Shown: positions 24,900 to 35,151, numbered from the stretch's first letter. The stretch: 64,000 nt of DNA from Pleurocapsa minor GSE-CHR-MK 17-07R (GCA_019359125.1 JAHHHY010000001.1:310001-374000), one strand, 5' to 3'. Made by a program: numbers and translations. The notes: a model not told the origin generated them from the letters alone.

Positions 24900-25972
24900 G
24901 GCGCGGGTGAATCGCCTGCGGGCGGCCTCACCGCCATGCGCCGCTGAAGGATGAAGAGCACCACAGCCACGATGGCCAGCAGCACGGCCAGCGCCACAAA
25001 TTTGTACAGCTCGCTGCTGATGATGAGCGTGAGCACCCCGAACAGCGTGCAGAAAGCGTAGTATCCGAGGACGATCTGGCGCTGCGTGAAGCCCAGGTCC
25101 TGCAGGCGGAAGTGCAAATGGCCCCGGTCGCCTGTAAAGGGGCTGCGACCGCGCAGTAAACGGTTGAAAATCTGCCAGACCACATCCACAAGCGGCAGCC
25201 CCAGTACCAGCAGAATGGTGCCCATTTTCGCGCCGCCGATGATGCTGAGCGCCCCCAGCGTGTAGCCCAGAAAATGCGCCGTGCCGCCCATGAAGACGCG
25301 CGCCGGATAGGTATTATGCACGAGGAAGCCGAGTGTGGCGCCCATCAATGCCAGCGGCAGCAGGCTGACCGATGTTTGCGCGGGGTCGATACGAAACGCG
25401 CTGTTGATGAACAGCATCGCCCCGGCGATCAGCGTGACGCCACCCGCCAGCCCGTCCAGCCCGTCCAGCCAGTTCATGGTATTCATCATCAGCACCAGCC
25501 AGAACAGGCTGATCGACACCGTGACCAGATAAGGGAAGCTTTCTGTTTGCTGGCCGGTGAACGGGTTGCTGACGTACTCGATGAAAATCTGAAAGATGAT
25601 GGCGATGGCTGCGGCGATGAACTGGCCCAGAAACTGCGGGAACGAGGAGAACTCGAAGATGTCATCGAGCAGGCCGACCAGAAATATAACGGCGCCGCCC
25701 AGCATCAGCCCGATGAAGCGGATGATCTCGTAGGCGTCAAAACGGTCGATGGGGATGAACTGGGCCGCTATGGCCGCTGTCGTGAAGCCAAAGAACAGGG
25801 CCACGCCGCCCAGCTTGGAGACGCGCCGCTTGTCGCCTTCATTCAGGCGTCGGCCACCATGTTTGCTGGTGATGCCGAAGCGCCGCCCCAGCCAGTCCAT
25901 CAGCGGAACCAGCACCAGGGTGACCCCCAGGCCAATCACGAAAACCAGCAGGAATGCGGCGCTGTCTGTCAC
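24896..25972 (-). CDS. WecA/TagO-type polyprenyl-phosphate sugar-phosphate transferase
   Basis: This 358-residue protein with about ten membrane helices belongs to the MraY/WecA family, which starts lipid-linked glycans by moving a HexNAc-1-phosphate onto undecaprenyl phosphate. Motifs are LVGLLDDIFE, MNTMNWLDGLDGLAGG and the cytosolic HIHxR-type loop TGDRGHLHFRLQDLG. The D-N-x-DG pattern and the absence of an mur/dcw context point to WecA/TagO rather than MraY. It lies next to upp on the same strand, separated by 9 bases. Confidence 0.9.
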   Translation of the reverse strand: MTDSAAFLLVFVIGLGVTLVLVPLMDWLGRRFGITSKHGGRRLNEGDKRRVSKLGGVALFFGFTTAAIAAQFIPIDRFDAYEIIRFIGLMLGGAVIFLVGLLDDIFEFSSFPQFLGQFIAAAIAIIFQIFIEYVSNPFTGQQTESFPYLVTVSISLFWLVLMMNTMNWLDGLDGLAGGVTLIAGAMLFINSAFRIDPAQTSVSLLPLALMGATLGFLVHNTYPARVFMGGTAHFLGYTLGALSIIGGAKMGTILLVLGLPLVDVVWQIFNRLLRGRSPFTGDRGHLHFRLQDLGFTQRQIVLGYYAFCTLFGVLTLIISSELYKFVALAVLLAIVAVVLFILQRRMAVRPPAGDSPAP

Positions 25973-25981
25973 GTGATGCGC

Positions 25982-26605
25982 CTAGGTGCCAAACTGGCGG
26001 TCGCCAGCATCGCCCAGGCCAGGCACGATGAAGCCGACGTCGTTAAGGCGTTCGTCCAGCGCGGCCAGATAAATGGGCACGTCGGGATGGGCCGCAGACA
26101 GCCGTTCGACGCCTTCGGGCGCGCCAATGATGCCCACATACTTGATATTGGTGATGCCCGATTTCTTGAGCAGCTCGACAGTCGCAGCCGCGGAGCCACC
26201 GGTCGCCAGCATCGGGTCCAGAATCAGGCAGAGCTGCACGCTGGCCTGGGCAGGCAAGCGATTGTAATAGTGCACCGGACGCAGGGTTTCCTCGTCGCGA
26301 TACAGGCCGATATGCCACACCTGTGCATCAGGCAGTAGCTGCATTACGCCTTCCAGCATGCCCAGTCCGGCGCGCAGCACGGGCACGACGCCAATTCGCT
26401 CTTTTGCTTTGAAGCCGCGGGCAGTGCCCATCGGCGTTTCCACCGGCACTTCCTGCACATTCAGGTCCTGGGTGGCTTCGTAGCACAGCAGCGTGGCCAG
26501 CTCTCGCATGAGCTCGCGGAAGGTGCGGTGGTCGGTCGTTTTGTCGCGGAGTAGGCTGAGCTTATGCAGCACCAGGGGATGATTTGAAACGTTCGGGCTG
26601 GCCAT
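25982..26605 (-). CDS. upp: Uracil phosphoribosyltransferase
   Basis: This 207-residue enzyme makes UMP from uracil and PRPP. The PRPP loop LILDPMLATGGSAAATVELL, the GLYRDEETLRPVHYYNRLP segment and the uracil-binding C-terminus GFIVPGLGDAGDRQFGT are all present. ATG 26605 is preceded by GGAGAG; the frame runs open far upstream but that region overlaps the ruvB gene. A near-perfect promoter lies at 26634-26662, and the WecA-type gene follows closely. Confidence 0.96.
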   Translation of the reverse strand: MASPNVSNHPLVLHKLSLLRDKTTDHRTFRELMRELATLLCYEATQDLNVQEVPVETPMGTARGFKAKERIGVVPVLRAGLGMLEGVMQLLPDAQVWHIGLYRDEETLRPVHYYNRLPAQASVQLCLILDPMLATGGSAAATVELLKKSGITNIKYVGIIGAPEGVERLSAAHPDVPIYLAALDERLNDVGFIVPGLGDAGDRQFGT

Positions 26606-26633
26606 GGGGACACACTCTCCTGTTTGCGCGCTC

Positions 26634-26662
26634 ATTGTACGCGCCGCGCCAAAGCGTGTCAA
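26634..26662 (-). promoter_or_regulatory. Sigma70 promoter of upp
   Basis: On the minus strand a perfect TTGACA (26657-26662) and TACAAT (26634-26639) are 17 bases apart. It lies in the 150-base divergent region between upp and ruvB; a weaker plus-strand candidate for ruvB has TATACT at 26713-26718. Confidence 0.75.
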
Positions 26663-26755
26663 AGCTGGTTTGGGGGTCCGCGGCGCATCTTTCTGGAACA
26701 GCGCGCTTAGGCTATACTTGCCATAGAACAGATTTGCAGGTTTCAGAGGCAGTTC

Positions 26756-27802
26756 ATGACAGACGATGGCCGCGTTGTAAGTGGCAAGCTGCAGATCGAC
26801 GAAAAAGAGAATGTCGCGCTGCGGCCGCATATGCTGGCCGATATCGTCGGGCAGATGCGCGTACGCGAGAACCTGCGCATCATCATCGATGCTGCCAAGA
26901 TGCGCGGCGAACCGATCGACCACACGCTGTTTTACGGTCCGCCAGGGCTGGGCAAAACGTCGCTGGCGCATGTGATTGCCAATGAAATGGGCTCGAATAT
27001 CCGCATCACGGCAGGGCCCAGCATCGAGCGTTCGGGCGACCTGGCGGCGATCCTGACGCATATGAAGCCCAACGATATTTTGTTCATCGACGAGATTCAT
27101 CGGCTGGGGCGCGCGGTTGAGGAAATCCTGTATCCGGCAATGGAAGACTTCGCGCTCGATATCGTGATCGGCAAGGGCCCGGCGGCCAAGAATGTGCGCC
27201 TGAAGCTGCCCCGCTTCACCGTGATTGGCGCCACGACCCAGCTGGCGCTGCTGGCCGGCCCGCTGCGTGACCGCTTTGGGGCGCGCTTCCGCCTGGACTT
27301 TTATGACCAGGAAAGCATGGAATACATCCTGCGCCGGGCAGCGGGCATGATGCGTGTGGAAATACGGCCGGAGGGAACCTCGGAAATTGCGCGCCGTTCG
27401 CGTGGGACGCCGCGTGTCGCGCTGCGCCTGCTGCGCCGCGTGCGCGACTTTGCCCAGACACGTGCTGACGGTATCATCACCGGGCCGGTGGCGGGAGAGG
27501 CGCTGGGGCTGATGGATATCGATTATCTGGGGCTGGATGATATCGACCGGCGGATTCTGCGCACCATTATCGACAACTACAACGGCGGCCCGGTGGGCCT
27601 GCCCACGGTGGCGGCGTCGATCAGTGAGGATCCCTCGACAATTGAGGATGTCTACGAGCCGTATCTGATGCAGCTTGGCTTTCTGAAGCGGACGCCGCGC
27701 GGTCGTGAGGCCACCAGCCGCGCCTATGAGCACCTCGGCATGGTGCCCCCGCGCAGCGCCTCAGGCGAGGACGACAGCGCGGGGATGCAGCGCCTGCTGT
27801 AA
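26756..27802 (+). CDS. ruvB: Holliday junction branch migration ATPase RuvB
   Basis: This 348-residue AAA+ motor drives branch migration with RuvA. Motifs are [12 protein letters not shown], Walker [13 protein letters not shown], Walker [10 protein letters not shown], sensor 1 GATTQ, the arginine finger region GPLRDRFG, sensor 2 [13 protein letters not shown], and the C-terminal winged helix [19 protein letters not shown]. The length is usual. It stands alone; ruvA and ruvC are not in this window. Confidence 0.97.
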   Translation: MTDDGRVVSGKLQIDEKENVALRPHMLADIVGQMRVRENLRIIIDAAKMRGEPIDHTLFYGPPGLGKTSLAHVIANEMGSNIRITAGPSIERSGDLAAILTHMKPNDILFIDEIHRLGRAVEEILYPAMEDFALDIVIGKGPAAKNVRLKLPRFTVIGATTQLALLAGPLRDRFGARFRLDFYDQESMEYILRRAAGMMRVEIRPEGTSEIARRSRGTPRVALRLLRRVRDFAQTRADGIITGPVAGEALGLMDIDYLGLDDIDRRILRTIIDNYNGGPVGLPTVAASISEDPSTIEDVYEPYLMQLGFLKRTPRGREATSRAYEHLGMVPPRSASGEDDSAGMQRLL

Positions 27803-27811
27803 TGCAGGAAA

Positions 27812-28999
27812 CTATTTGTCCTGAAGCACGTTCACGCCGGGCAGAACCTTGCCTTCCAGCATTTCCAGGCTGGCACCGCCGCCCGTGCTGATGTGCGTGA
27901 TTTTGTCGGCCAGGCCGGACTGCTCGACCGCCGCGGCTGAGTCTCCGCCACCAATGATCGTGACCGCGCCTGCCCCTGTGATGTCTGCCAACACGCGGGC
28001 GATGGCATTGGTGCCGCCGCTGAAGGGCGCTTTTTCAAACACCCCCATCGGGCCATTCCACACGACCGTCTTGCAGGTCCCCAGCTTTTCGGCAAACAGC
28101 GCGATGCTGGCCGGGCCAATGTCATAAATTGCCCAACCATCTGGCACGCCGTCATGAATGCCGATCGTGCGCGTGTTCGCCTCATCGCTGAAGCTGTCGC
28201 CCAGGATCGCATCCACGGGCAGCACCAGCTTGTCGCCACCCTTCGCCAGCAGCTCGCGCGCGACATCCAGCTTGTCGTCCTCACACAGTGATTTGCCGAT
28301 GTCTACGCCCTGCGCCTTGAGGAAGGTGTTGGCCATGCCGCCACCGATAATGAGCATGTCGACTTTGCCCAGCAGGGCATCGATTACGGCGATCTTGTCG
28401 CTGACTTTGGCGCCGCCCAGAATCGCTGCAAACGGGCGGGCCGGATTGGCGATAGCGCCTGCCAGGTAGTTGATTTCTTTTTCCATCAGCAGGCCGGCCA
28501 CCGAGGGCAGGTAGTCACTGACGCCAGCGGTGGACGAGTGCGCACGGTGGGCGGAGCCAAATGCGTCGTTGACGAACACGTCGCCCAGCTCAGCCATCTG
28601 CTTCGCCAGCGTGGCATCATTCTTTTCTTCGCCGGGGAAGAAGCGGGTATTTTCCAGCAGCAGCACGCCGCCTTCGGGCAGGGCGTCTGCGGCGGCGGCG
28701 GCTTCGGGGCCAACTGTAGCGGCGCTGAAGGCGACATCATGGCCGAGCTGTTTGGCCAGCTCTGGCGCGACCGGGGCCAGCGAATACTTCGGGTCCGGGC
28801 CACCTTTCGGGCGACCGAGATGCGACATCAGGATGACGGATTTGGGCTTCTGCGCCAGAATCGCCTTGAGGTTCGGGATTTCTGCGCGGATGCGGGTGTC
28901 ATCGGTGATGACGCCGCCTTCCAGCGGCACATTGAAGTCCACGCGCACGAGGACGCGCTTGCCGGAAAGGTCGATGTCGTTGATGGTTTTCTTGTTCAT
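27812..28999 (-). CDS. pgk: Phosphoglycerate kinase
   Basis: This 395-residue enzyme transfers phosphate between 1,3-bisphosphoglycerate and ADP. The N-domain motif [22 protein letters not shown], the hinge [12 protein letters not shown] and the nucleotide-binding [10 protein letters not shown] and [12 protein letters not shown] are present. It is the second gene after gap on the minus strand, with a hairpin between them at 29027-29064. It ends 9 bases from the convergent ruvB gene. Confidence 0.97.
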   Translation of the reverse strand: MNKKTINDIDLSGKRVLVRVDFNVPLEGGVITDDTRIRAEIPNLKAILAQKPKSVILMSHLGRPKGGPDPKYSLAPVAPELAKQLGHDVAFSAATVGPEAAAAADALPEGGVLLLENTRFFPGEEKNDATLAKQMAELGDVFVNDAFGSAHRAHSSTAGVSDYLPSVAGLLMEKEINYLAGAIANPARPFAAILGGAKVSDKIAVIDALLGKVDMLIIGGGMANTFLKAQGVDIGKSLCEDDKLDVARELLAKGGDKLVLPVDAILGDSFSDEANTRTIGIHDGVPDGWAIYDIGPASIALFAEKLGTCKTVVWNGPMGVFEKAPFSGGTNAIARVLADITGAGAVTIIGGGDSAAAVEQSGLADKITHISTGGGASLEMLEGKVLPGVNVLQDK

Positions 29000-29026
29000 G
29001 TCGGGTGCTCCATGTCGTGTGATTCA

Positions 29027-29064
29027 AGTAAAAGAGGCGAGCCTAGGTGCAAGCGCTCGCCTCT
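29027..29064 (-). terminator. Hairpin between gap and pgk
   Basis: On the minus strand AGAGGCGAGC pairs with GCTCGCCTCT (29055-29064 and 29033-29042) around a 12-base loop, followed by TTTTAC. With only four T residues it may be a partial terminator or an mRNA-processing stem setting the gap to pgk ratio. Confidence 0.6.
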
Positions 29065-29087
29065 CAGAAACCAAATCGCGCTGCAAA

Positions 29088-30101
29088 CTACAGCTTGTCG
29101 CCGATGAGCTTGACCATGTCGGCGGTGCGGCACGAGTAACCCCACTCGTTGTCGTACCAGGTCACGACCTTCGCCAGCGTGCCACCCATGACCTGGGTGC
29201 TCTCGGCGTCGATGATGCTGGAACGGCTGTCGCCCTGGAAGTCCTTGGAGACCAGCGGTTCTTCGCTGTAGCCGAGGATGCCCTTCAGGCGCGGGGATTC
29301 ACTGGCGGCCTTGAGCGTGGCGCGCAGTTCGTCGGTGGTGGTTTCCTTCTCCAGCACGGCCACAAAGTCCACGATCGAGACCGTGGGGGTGGGGACGCGG
29401 AAGGCCAGACCGTCAAACTTGCCCTTCAGCTCGGGCACGACGAGCGCGACGGCCTTGGCAGCGCCGGTCGTCGTCGGGATGATGCTCTGGGCAGCGCCAC
29501 GGGCGCGGCGCAGGTCCTTGTGCGGCTGGTCCTGCAGCACCTGGTCATTGGTGTACGCATGAATGGTGGTCATCAGTGCGCGCACAATGCCGAAGTTCTC
29601 ATGCACGACCTTGGCGGCCGGCGCGAGACAGTTGGTGGTGCACGAAGCGTTGGAGATGATGTGGTGGTTGGCCGGGTCGTACTTGTCTTCATTCACGCCC
29701 AGGCACATCGTGATGTCTTCGCCCTTGGCCGGCGCGCTGATGATGACCTTCTTTGCGCCACCGACGAGGTGCTTGGATGCACCTTCGCGGTCGGTGAAGC
29801 GGCCGGTGCTTTCGATGACGATATCGGCGCCCACGTCACCCCACGGAATGAGGCTGGGATCCTTCTGCGAGAACACCTTCAGTTCGTCGCCGTCGATGAC
29901 GAGTGCGCCATCGCGCTTCTCGACGGTGCCCTTGTAGTGACCATACGTGCTGTCGTACTTGAACAGGTGATACATGGTGTCGATGTCACCGAGGTCGTTG
30001 AATGCCACGACGTCGATTTCGCCGGGGTAACGTTCGCGCAGAGAACGCAGCACGAGGCGGCCGATGCGCCCAAACCCGTTGATGCCGATGCGAATTGCCA
30101 T
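29088..30101 (-). CDS. gap: Glyceraldehyde-3-phosphate dehydrogenase (type I)
   Basis: This 337-residue enzyme shows the NAD-binding start [18 protein letters not shown], the catalytic cysteine in [17 protein letters not shown], the phosphate-site [14 protein letters not shown] and the C-terminal [15 protein letters not shown]. An acidic residue in the NAD site (AFNDLGD) suggests NAD rather than NADP use. AAGGAG lies 9 bases before ATG 30101. It follows yvcK by 50 bases and precedes pgk. Confidence 0.97.
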   Translation of the reverse strand: MAIRIGINGFGRIGRLVLRSLRERYPGEIDVVAFNDLGDIDTMYHLFKYDSTYGHYKGTVEKRDGALVIDGDELKVFSQKDPSLIPWGDVGADIVIESTGRFTDREGASKHLVGGAKKVIISAPAKGEDITMCLGVNEDKYDPANHHIISNASCTTNCLAPAAKVVHENFGIVRALMTTIHAYTNDQVLQDQPHKDLRRARGAAQSIIPTTTGAAKAVALVVPELKGKFDGLAFRVPTPTVSIVDFVAVLEKETTTDELRATLKAASESPRLKGILGYSEEPLVSKDFQGDSRSSIIDAESTQVMGGTLAKVVTWYDNEWGYSCRTADMVKLIGDKL

Positions 30102-30151
30102 GAGTGAAGCTCCTTCATCCGAGACGAATAGCTATTAAGACTACCCCGACA

Positions 30152-31489
30152 TCAAATTTTTACAACTGAAGGCATCTCTCTGCTAATGAGATGCTGTGAG
30201 AGTAATTTTTCTGCCGCATTCGGCTGCAAAATCGCCGCAGCCAGTTTGACCGGATCGTGCCTCCACGGCCTGTCTTCATCCACCAGATCCGCGTAATAAA
30301 TGGCATAGCGCTGAAATATCTCGTGGCCATCAGGCACCATGCGCACATAGCGGGTGTTTGCACCCGCGTTGATGGGTGTGAAATTGTCATTGGCCAGGAT
30401 GACCTGCAAGACCCCGCGACCGATGATGCTTTCCAGGGCGAGGACGTGATCCGCCACCGAGAAGTTATCTGTCTCGCCGGGCTGGGTGGCGATATTGCAT
30501 ACATAGATTTTGAGCGCTGCTGTCTGCCTCAGCGCCTCCTGTATCCCCGGAACCAGCAGATTGGGAATGATGCTAGTGTACAAACTCCCTGGCCCTAAAA
30601 CAACGACTTCGGCGTTTAAGATCGCGTTTACACTGCCGGAAAAGGCCTTAACATCACGCGGGGTGATGAAGATATCCTCGATGTGCCCGTTGGCGGCGGT
30701 GATATTGCTTTCACCGCGGATCGTCTGCACCTTATTGCCCACGCGCACACTGGCGACCAGGTCAATGTCGTCCATGGTGGCGGGAAAGACTTGCCCCTGA
30801 ATGTTGAGCACGCGGCCAGTCTCGACCAGCGCGGATTCAAGGCTGCCGGTCACCGCTGCCAGCGCGCTGATGAACAGATTGCCGAAGGCGTGGCCGCCCA
30901 GGTCACCGCCGCTGAAGCGATGCTGAAAGAGCTGGGTCATCAGGCTTTCTTCCTCGGCCAGCGCCGCGATGTTATTGCGCAGGTCACCTGGGGGCAGCAC
31001 GCCCAGCTCTTTACGCAGTCGGCCGGAGCTGCCGCCGTCGTCGGCCACGGTGACGATCGCGGTGATGTGCGACGTGTAAGGCTTCATGGCGCGCAGCGAC
31101 GCAGGTAATCCGGTGCCGCCACCGATGGCCACGACGCGCAGGCCTTTTTGTCGCTTGTTATAGGCATAGACAGTGTCGACGAGCGTGTCTCGCCGGTTGG
31201 TGCGGAAGGGCTTCACCAGCGCATTCGAGAAGCCGATCAGGCCGATGACGACGCCTGCAATGCCAGCAACGACCAGTATGGCGATGAGGATGGGGGAGAG
31301 GAGAAGCGGGTTGTCAGACTGCCGGGCAGCGAGAGTGGAAAAGAGGGCGGCCAGCGCGAGGCTGATCAGGCCAAAGCCTGTAAATTGAAGGAATAACCAG
31401 CGCTTGATGCCGAGGCCGGGGGCAATCCACTTGGCTAGCGTCTGATAAATCTTCATTTGCCTGATCATATCCACCTTTGTTGAAGGCAT
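30152..31489 (-). CDS. yvcK: YvcK/CofD-like gluconeogenesis factor with membrane hairpin
   Basis: The C-terminal 320 residues of this 445-residue protein are a YvcK-type CofD fold: AIGGGTGLPASLRAMKP, VADDGGSSGRLRKELGVLPPGD, NLFISALAAV, and VLGPGSLYTSIIPNLLVP. YvcK binds UDP-sugars and controls carbon allocation and cell-envelope synthesis. The first about 105 residues contain two hydrophobic helices, making this a membrane-tethered form. Alternative starts exist at codons 8 and 12; the ribosome sites do not decide between them. It precedes gap-pgk, fitting a carbon-flux role. Confidence 0.88.
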   Translation of the reverse strand: MPSTKVDMIRQMKIYQTLAKWIAPGLGIKRWLFLQFTGFGLISLALAALFSTLAARQSDNPLLLSPILIAILVVAGIAGVVIGLIGFSNALVKPFRTNRRDTLVDTVYAYNKRQKGLRVVAIGGGTGLPASLRAMKPYTSHITAIVTVADDGGSSGRLRKELGVLPPGDLRNNIAALAEEESLMTQLFQHRFSGGDLGGHAFGNLFISALAAVTGSLESALVETGRVLNIQGQVFPATMDDIDLVASVRVGNKVQTIRGESNITAANGHIEDIFITPRDVKAFSGSVNAILNAEVVVLGPGSLYTSIIPNLLVPGIQEALRQTAALKIYVCNIATQPGETDNFSVADHVLALESIIGRGVLQVILANDNFTPINAGANTRYVRMVPDGHEIFQRYAIYYADLVDEDRPWRHDPVKLAAAILQPNAAEKLLSQHLISREMPSVVKI

Positions 31490-31542
31490 CGTCTACTCTA
31501 GCACCAGCGTGCCGCCGTGTCAAAGCTGAACCCACGTGCGGC

Positions 31543-32262
31543 TCAGCGACCGGTAAGACGCTTTGTGAGGGATGCCGTCAGCAGGATAAGCAGCGCACCT
31601 AAGATCGTGAGCACCCCGATGGCGATGGCTGCATCAAACCAGAACTGCTCTGGAAACAGGCGGATGAGCGTATCAGACCAGGCAAACAGCCAGGTGTCCC
31701 CCTCGAAAAAGAGCCGGTGGAAGCCTGTGAAGAAGACCTCCCAGCCGACGACAGCCAGCACGACGATGAGGATGATGAGCGCGAAGGTGGCATATGCGCC
31801 GCGCATCAGCGCATAACGCAGTCGGTCGCGCGACCCGTGTCTGAAGCGCAAGGCCAGCATGGCCGCCAGCACGGTGAATGCCAGCACGATGGCGCTGGTG
31901 AATGCCGCCTGCGTCACCTGCTTAACGTCAAACATGTGGCGCAGCTCGCGGGCATTGAACAGCGGCTGGCGCGTATCGAGGAATTCCAGCTCGCTGAGGT
32001 AGCTGATGTCTTCGCCGTTCAGCAGGTAATTGAGCGCGTATGGGGCGTAATACAGGCGATCTTCTGTCGTGAATCCGTAGACATCGCGTGGGAAGCCGTC
32101 GCGCAGGTATTCAAAGCGCAGGAAGGCGTCGGTCATGACCAGGCGTACGGCAAACAAGATGAGCAGCACGGGCACGCCGACGATGATAATGCCCTGGGCA
32201 AGGCGGTCTGGCCAGGCTGCGCGTTCGGCGGGTGCACCGGTAAGCTCAATGGAATCGGTCAT
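31543..32262 (-). CDS. Lit/DUF1461 (TIGR01906) family integral membrane protein
   Basis: This 239-residue protein has four membrane helices and a large extracytosolic loop, matching the TIGR01906/DUF1461 family. Some Gram-positive members of this family are the lipoprotein intramolecular transacylase Lit, which forms lyso-lipoproteins. Histidines H109 (ELRHMFDVK) and H182 (FFTGFHRLFFEGDTWLF) are candidates for the catalytic pair. It lies 5 bases after the spermidine-synthase-like gene. Lit activity is only one possibility, since most family members are untested. Confidence 0.78.
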   Translation of the reverse strand: MTDSIELTGAPAERAAWPDRLAQGIIIVGVPVLLILFAVRLVMTDAFLRFEYLRDGFPRDVYGFTTEDRLYYAPYALNYLLNGEDISYLSELEFLDTRQPLFNARELRHMFDVKQVTQAAFTSAIVLAFTVLAAMLALRFRHGSRDRLRYALMRGAYATFALIILIVVLAVVGWEVFFTGFHRLFFEGDTWLFAWSDTLIRLFPEQFWFDAAIAIGVLTILGALLILLTASLTKRLTGR

Positions 32263-32267
32263 GCTGG

Positions 32268-33881
32268 TTAGCCCCCCTGAAGCTGTTCGGCCCCGCCAGA
32301 CAGCAGGAAATTCAGCACGAGCGAATCGACCAGCGTCTCCACCGGCGCGCGGTCATCGGTGAAGATCAGATCGCTGGCCTGCACGGGCACCTGCGAACGC
32401 AGCGCCAGATCAAGCACCTGCCGCAGCATCAGCGGCGTGTCTGCGGGCAGGCGGGTGATGTTGCTGGCCAGGTTTTCCGGCGCGGACTGCTGAACGGTGG
32501 CCACGAGAATGGTATTGAACGAAAGCGGCACATCCATCGCGTGCACAGATGGGAAGACCTGAAGCAGCGTGGCGGTCAGCGCGTCCACCAGGCGGCGGTC
32601 GGTAGGCGTGCGGCCCACATTGATGACTGCTGCGCCGTCCGCGCTGAGCAGGTCACGCACCTCGCGGAAAAACTCGACTGTTGTTAGATGCCACGGGATA
32701 TATGGCGGCCGGTAGGCGTCGATGGCGGCGACGGTATACGACCCCGGTTCCAGCCCGCGCAGGCCATAGCGCCCGTCTTCAACGATGACGTTCAGGTTGG
32801 GCATGGACTCGGCATTCATGTCGAAATAGCGCGCACCGGCCTCGACAATGGCCGGGTCAATTTCGATGCCGTCCATACGCACATCTGGATAAATCTCCCC
32901 GTACTGGCGCGCAATCGTGCCGCCTGCCAGGCCGATGACCACCAGTGACTCCATGTCGTCAGGCGCGAATGCAGCGTTGAAATAGGGCGCTGTGAGGAAG
33001 AAATCCCAGGTGCGACCCGTGGCGGCGATTTCCGGCGTCCACTGGCTGTGCACGCCCTGGCCCTCGTTCAGCAGCAGATAACGCGTGCCGTCGGGCAGCT
33101 CCTGCACCTGAATGTAGTTATAGGCGCTTTCGTCCTCGTACAGCAGCGTGGCATTTCCGGCGGGCGCACGCAGCGCGCCATTCAGCACGATGACCGACAG
33201 GATGGCGATCAGCGCGGGCATCCACAGATAAATCAGCGCACGTGGGCCGCGTTCCTGAAACAGGCCGTACAGCGCGACGACGTACAGGATGCCTGCGAAC
33301 AGGATAAACGTGCCGAAGGTGCCGACTTCCGGGATGATGAGCAGGACGGGCAAGAATGTCCCGATCAGGCTGCCCAGTGTGCTGATGGCATAAATGCGCC
33401 CGGAGGTCTTGCCGGCGCTGGCGATATCCACCACCGCCAGGCGAATGGCGAACGGCGATGCGGTGCCCAGCGCGGTGATGGGCACGGCAAACAGGATGAG
33501 TACGGCGACCGCAGAACCCAGCGCGACGCCGGCATTCGCACCGGCGACTGCAAACGCGGCTGCCTGCAGCACGGGCCGGGCGGCCAATGGCACGGCTGCA
33601 CATAAAAACGCGCCCCAGATGAGCAGGGTATAGAATGTGGCACGGCGTGGCGACCGGTCGGCCCAGCGACCGCCAATGAAATAGCCAGCGGTGAGATAGA
33701 GCAACATCAGGCCAATCACATTGGCCCACACCAGGTTGCTGGTGCCAAACACGCTGCCCAGCAGGCGCGAGGCGACCATCTCCACGGCCAGCGTGGTCAT
33801 GCCGCTGATGAATACGGTGACATATAAGTACAGGTTGGATTTAGCCGGGGCGGCAGGGGCTGTCGTCATCGGTTGGCTCAT
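32268..33881 (-). CDS. Membrane-fused spermidine synthase-like protein
   Basis: This 537-residue protein has about seven membrane helices in its first 235 residues (TLAVEMVASRLLGSVFGTS, ISTLGSLIGTFLPVLLIIP), then a spermidine-synthase-fold domain with a nucleotide-binding motif VIGLAGGTIARQYGE, acidic GIEIDPAIVEAGARYF and DAYRPPYIPWHL at the catalytic loop. Such fused proteins are widespread but their product is not established; spermidine synthesis should not be assumed. Its start overlaps the DUF58 gene stop by 4 bases, so it belongs to the MoxR-DUF58 operon. Confidence 0.82.
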   Translation of the reverse strand: MSQPMTTAPAAPAKSNLYLYVTVFISGMTTLAVEMVASRLLGSVFGTSNLVWANVIGLMLLYLTAGYFIGGRWADRSPRRATFYTLLIWGAFLCAAVPLAARPVLQAAAFAVAGANAGVALGSAVAVLILFAVPITALGTASPFAIRLAVVDIASAGKTSGRIYAISTLGSLIGTFLPVLLIIPEVGTFGTFILFAGILYVVALYGLFQERGPRALIYLWMPALIAILSVIVLNGALRAPAGNATLLYEDESAYNYIQVQELPDGTRYLLLNEGQGVHSQWTPEIAATGRTWDFFLTAPYFNAAFAPDDMESLVVIGLAGGTIARQYGEIYPDVRMDGIEIDPAIVEAGARYFDMNAESMPNLNVIVEDGRYGLRGLEPGSYTVAAIDAYRPPYIPWHLTTVEFFREVRDLLSADGAAVINVGRTPTDRRLVDALTATLLQVFPSVHAMDVPLSFNTILVATVQQSAPENLASNITRLPADTPLMLRQVLDLALRSQVPVQASDLIFTDDRAPVETLVDSLVLNFLLSGGAEQLQGG

Positions 33882-35134
33882 AGTGCGGGCTGGCTCAGCG
33901 TGGCCGACAAATCGTCACCATAGTGCAGCGTGATAGACGGAATTTTGCCGGCCCGCAGCAGCTTTTCCATTTCGTCGATGCTGCCATGTGCTCCGAACGA
34001 GGTCGGGTCAATCAGGACTGCCATGGGGCGGATTCCTTTCTGTGCGAGAATCTGGGCCTCAAAGACCCATTCAGCGTCGAGACTCGATGTGATCATGATG
34101 AGCGTGGTGCCGCGTGAGAGATAGGCTGTCTCCAGCACCAGCGTTTCGGCAAACGTGTACTGTGACGTGGCGCGGGCGACGGCCAGCGTTTCCAGCACGC
34201 CCAGCATCTGTTTGTAACCGCGCTCCGGCTGTAAAACTTCGCGTTGGGGGATATAGGCGGTCATGCCCAGCGCGCGCTTTTCTTCCACGAAATAGTTGGC
34301 GATAGAGGCGGCTGCTACCACCGCATACTCCTCGGTTGAGCCTGGAATGGTCCCGGTTTCACGAGGCAGGACAGCACCCGTCCCATTCACACGCCGCAGA
34401 CCCGGCATTTCAACCAGCGAATCCGCGGAGAAATCGACAAACAGCCAGACATCCGACTGCGGGTCAATCTCAAATTCTTTCACCGTCAGCATATCGCGGC
34501 GGGCCGTACTGGCCCAGTGGATGCGGCTGAAGCTGTCGCCCGACACGTAATCGCGAACGCCGGACGCGTTGGACGTCGTGGTGGGCGAACGCTGGCGGCG
34601 CGGCTCTCCACCTGAAAGCGGGCCGGCCGGGCTGTCGAATTTGCTGATGGCGACTGTCTGCGGATAAACGACGATGCGGGCGTCATTGCGTGAGCGTCGT
34701 TCGCGCCGATACAGGCCGAATGGATCCATCGAGCTGATGCCCAGCGGCCCCAGGGTGAAGATGCCACGCACAATGCACAGCGTATCGGCCGTCCAGCGAT
34801 ACGCGGAGCGCGGCCCGATCAGCGGGACGATGTGCGAGGCGCTGTGTCCCGGCAGGTCGGAATAGTCGATAACTTCCAGCCAGAGCTTCGGCAGGAACGA
34901 GCGATTACGCAGGGTAAAGCTTTCGCCCAAACGCCGCCCAACCTGGGCATAGCGCACGCGCGTCTTGCGCGAGATTTCAAACTGGCGCACGCTGAGCCAC
35001 GACCAGAAGAACGCGATGAACAGCACCGCGCCAAACAGGTACGACAGGCTGAAGAAAAAGGCACGGCCTGTCAGCAGCCCGGCAAGCAGGCACAGAATGA
35101 TGAAGCCGTAAAGCGTATTGCGCCGGTTATGCAT
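33878..35134 (-). CDS. DUF58 domain protein
   Basis: This 418-residue protein begins with two membrane helices (residues 8-46), has a beta-rich region with DPFGLYRRERRS, and then the DUF58 core GVRDYVSGDSFSRIHWASTARRDMLTVKEFE, followed by a vWA-like fold (VWLFVDFSAD). DUF58 proteins work with MoxR ATPases, probably in assembly or maturation at the membrane. The moxR gene lies 17 bases upstream and the next gene overlaps by 4 bases. Confidence 0.88.
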   Translation of the reverse strand: MHNRRNTLYGFIILCLLAGLLTGRAFFFSLSYLFGAVLFIAFFWSWLSVRQFEISRKTRVRYAQVGRRLGESFTLRNRSFLPKLWLEVIDYSDLPGHSASHIVPLIGPRSAYRWTADTLCIVRGIFTLGPLGISSMDPFGLYRRERRSRNDARIVVYPQTVAISKFDSPAGPLSGGEPRRQRSPTTTSNASGVRDYVSGDSFSRIHWASTARRDMLTVKEFEIDPQSDVWLFVDFSADSLVEMPGLRRVNGTGAVLPRETGTIPGSTEEYAVVAAASIANYFVEEKRALGMTAYIPQREVLQPERGYKQMLGVLETLAVARATSQYTFAETLVLETAYLSRGTTLIMITSSLDAEWVFEAQILAQKGIRPMAVLIDPTSFGAHGSIDEMEKLLRAGKIPSITLHYGDDLSATLSQPAL

Positions 35135-35151
35135 GCTGTGGCGGCCAGCCT

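Noticed and set aside
25274-26338. A 354-codon plus-strand frame opposite the WecA-like and upp genes
   Set aside because: It spans two real genes on the other strand and shows the His/Gln/Asp bias of antisense reading.
28530-30107. A 525-codon plus-strand open frame across pgk and gap
   Set aside because: It is antisense to two clear glycolytic genes and crosses the hairpin between them; its composition is that of a shadow frame.
32268-33881. Plain spermidine synthase
   Set aside because: The protein carries seven membrane helices and lies in a MoxR-DUF58 operon; the substrate of such fused proteins is not established.
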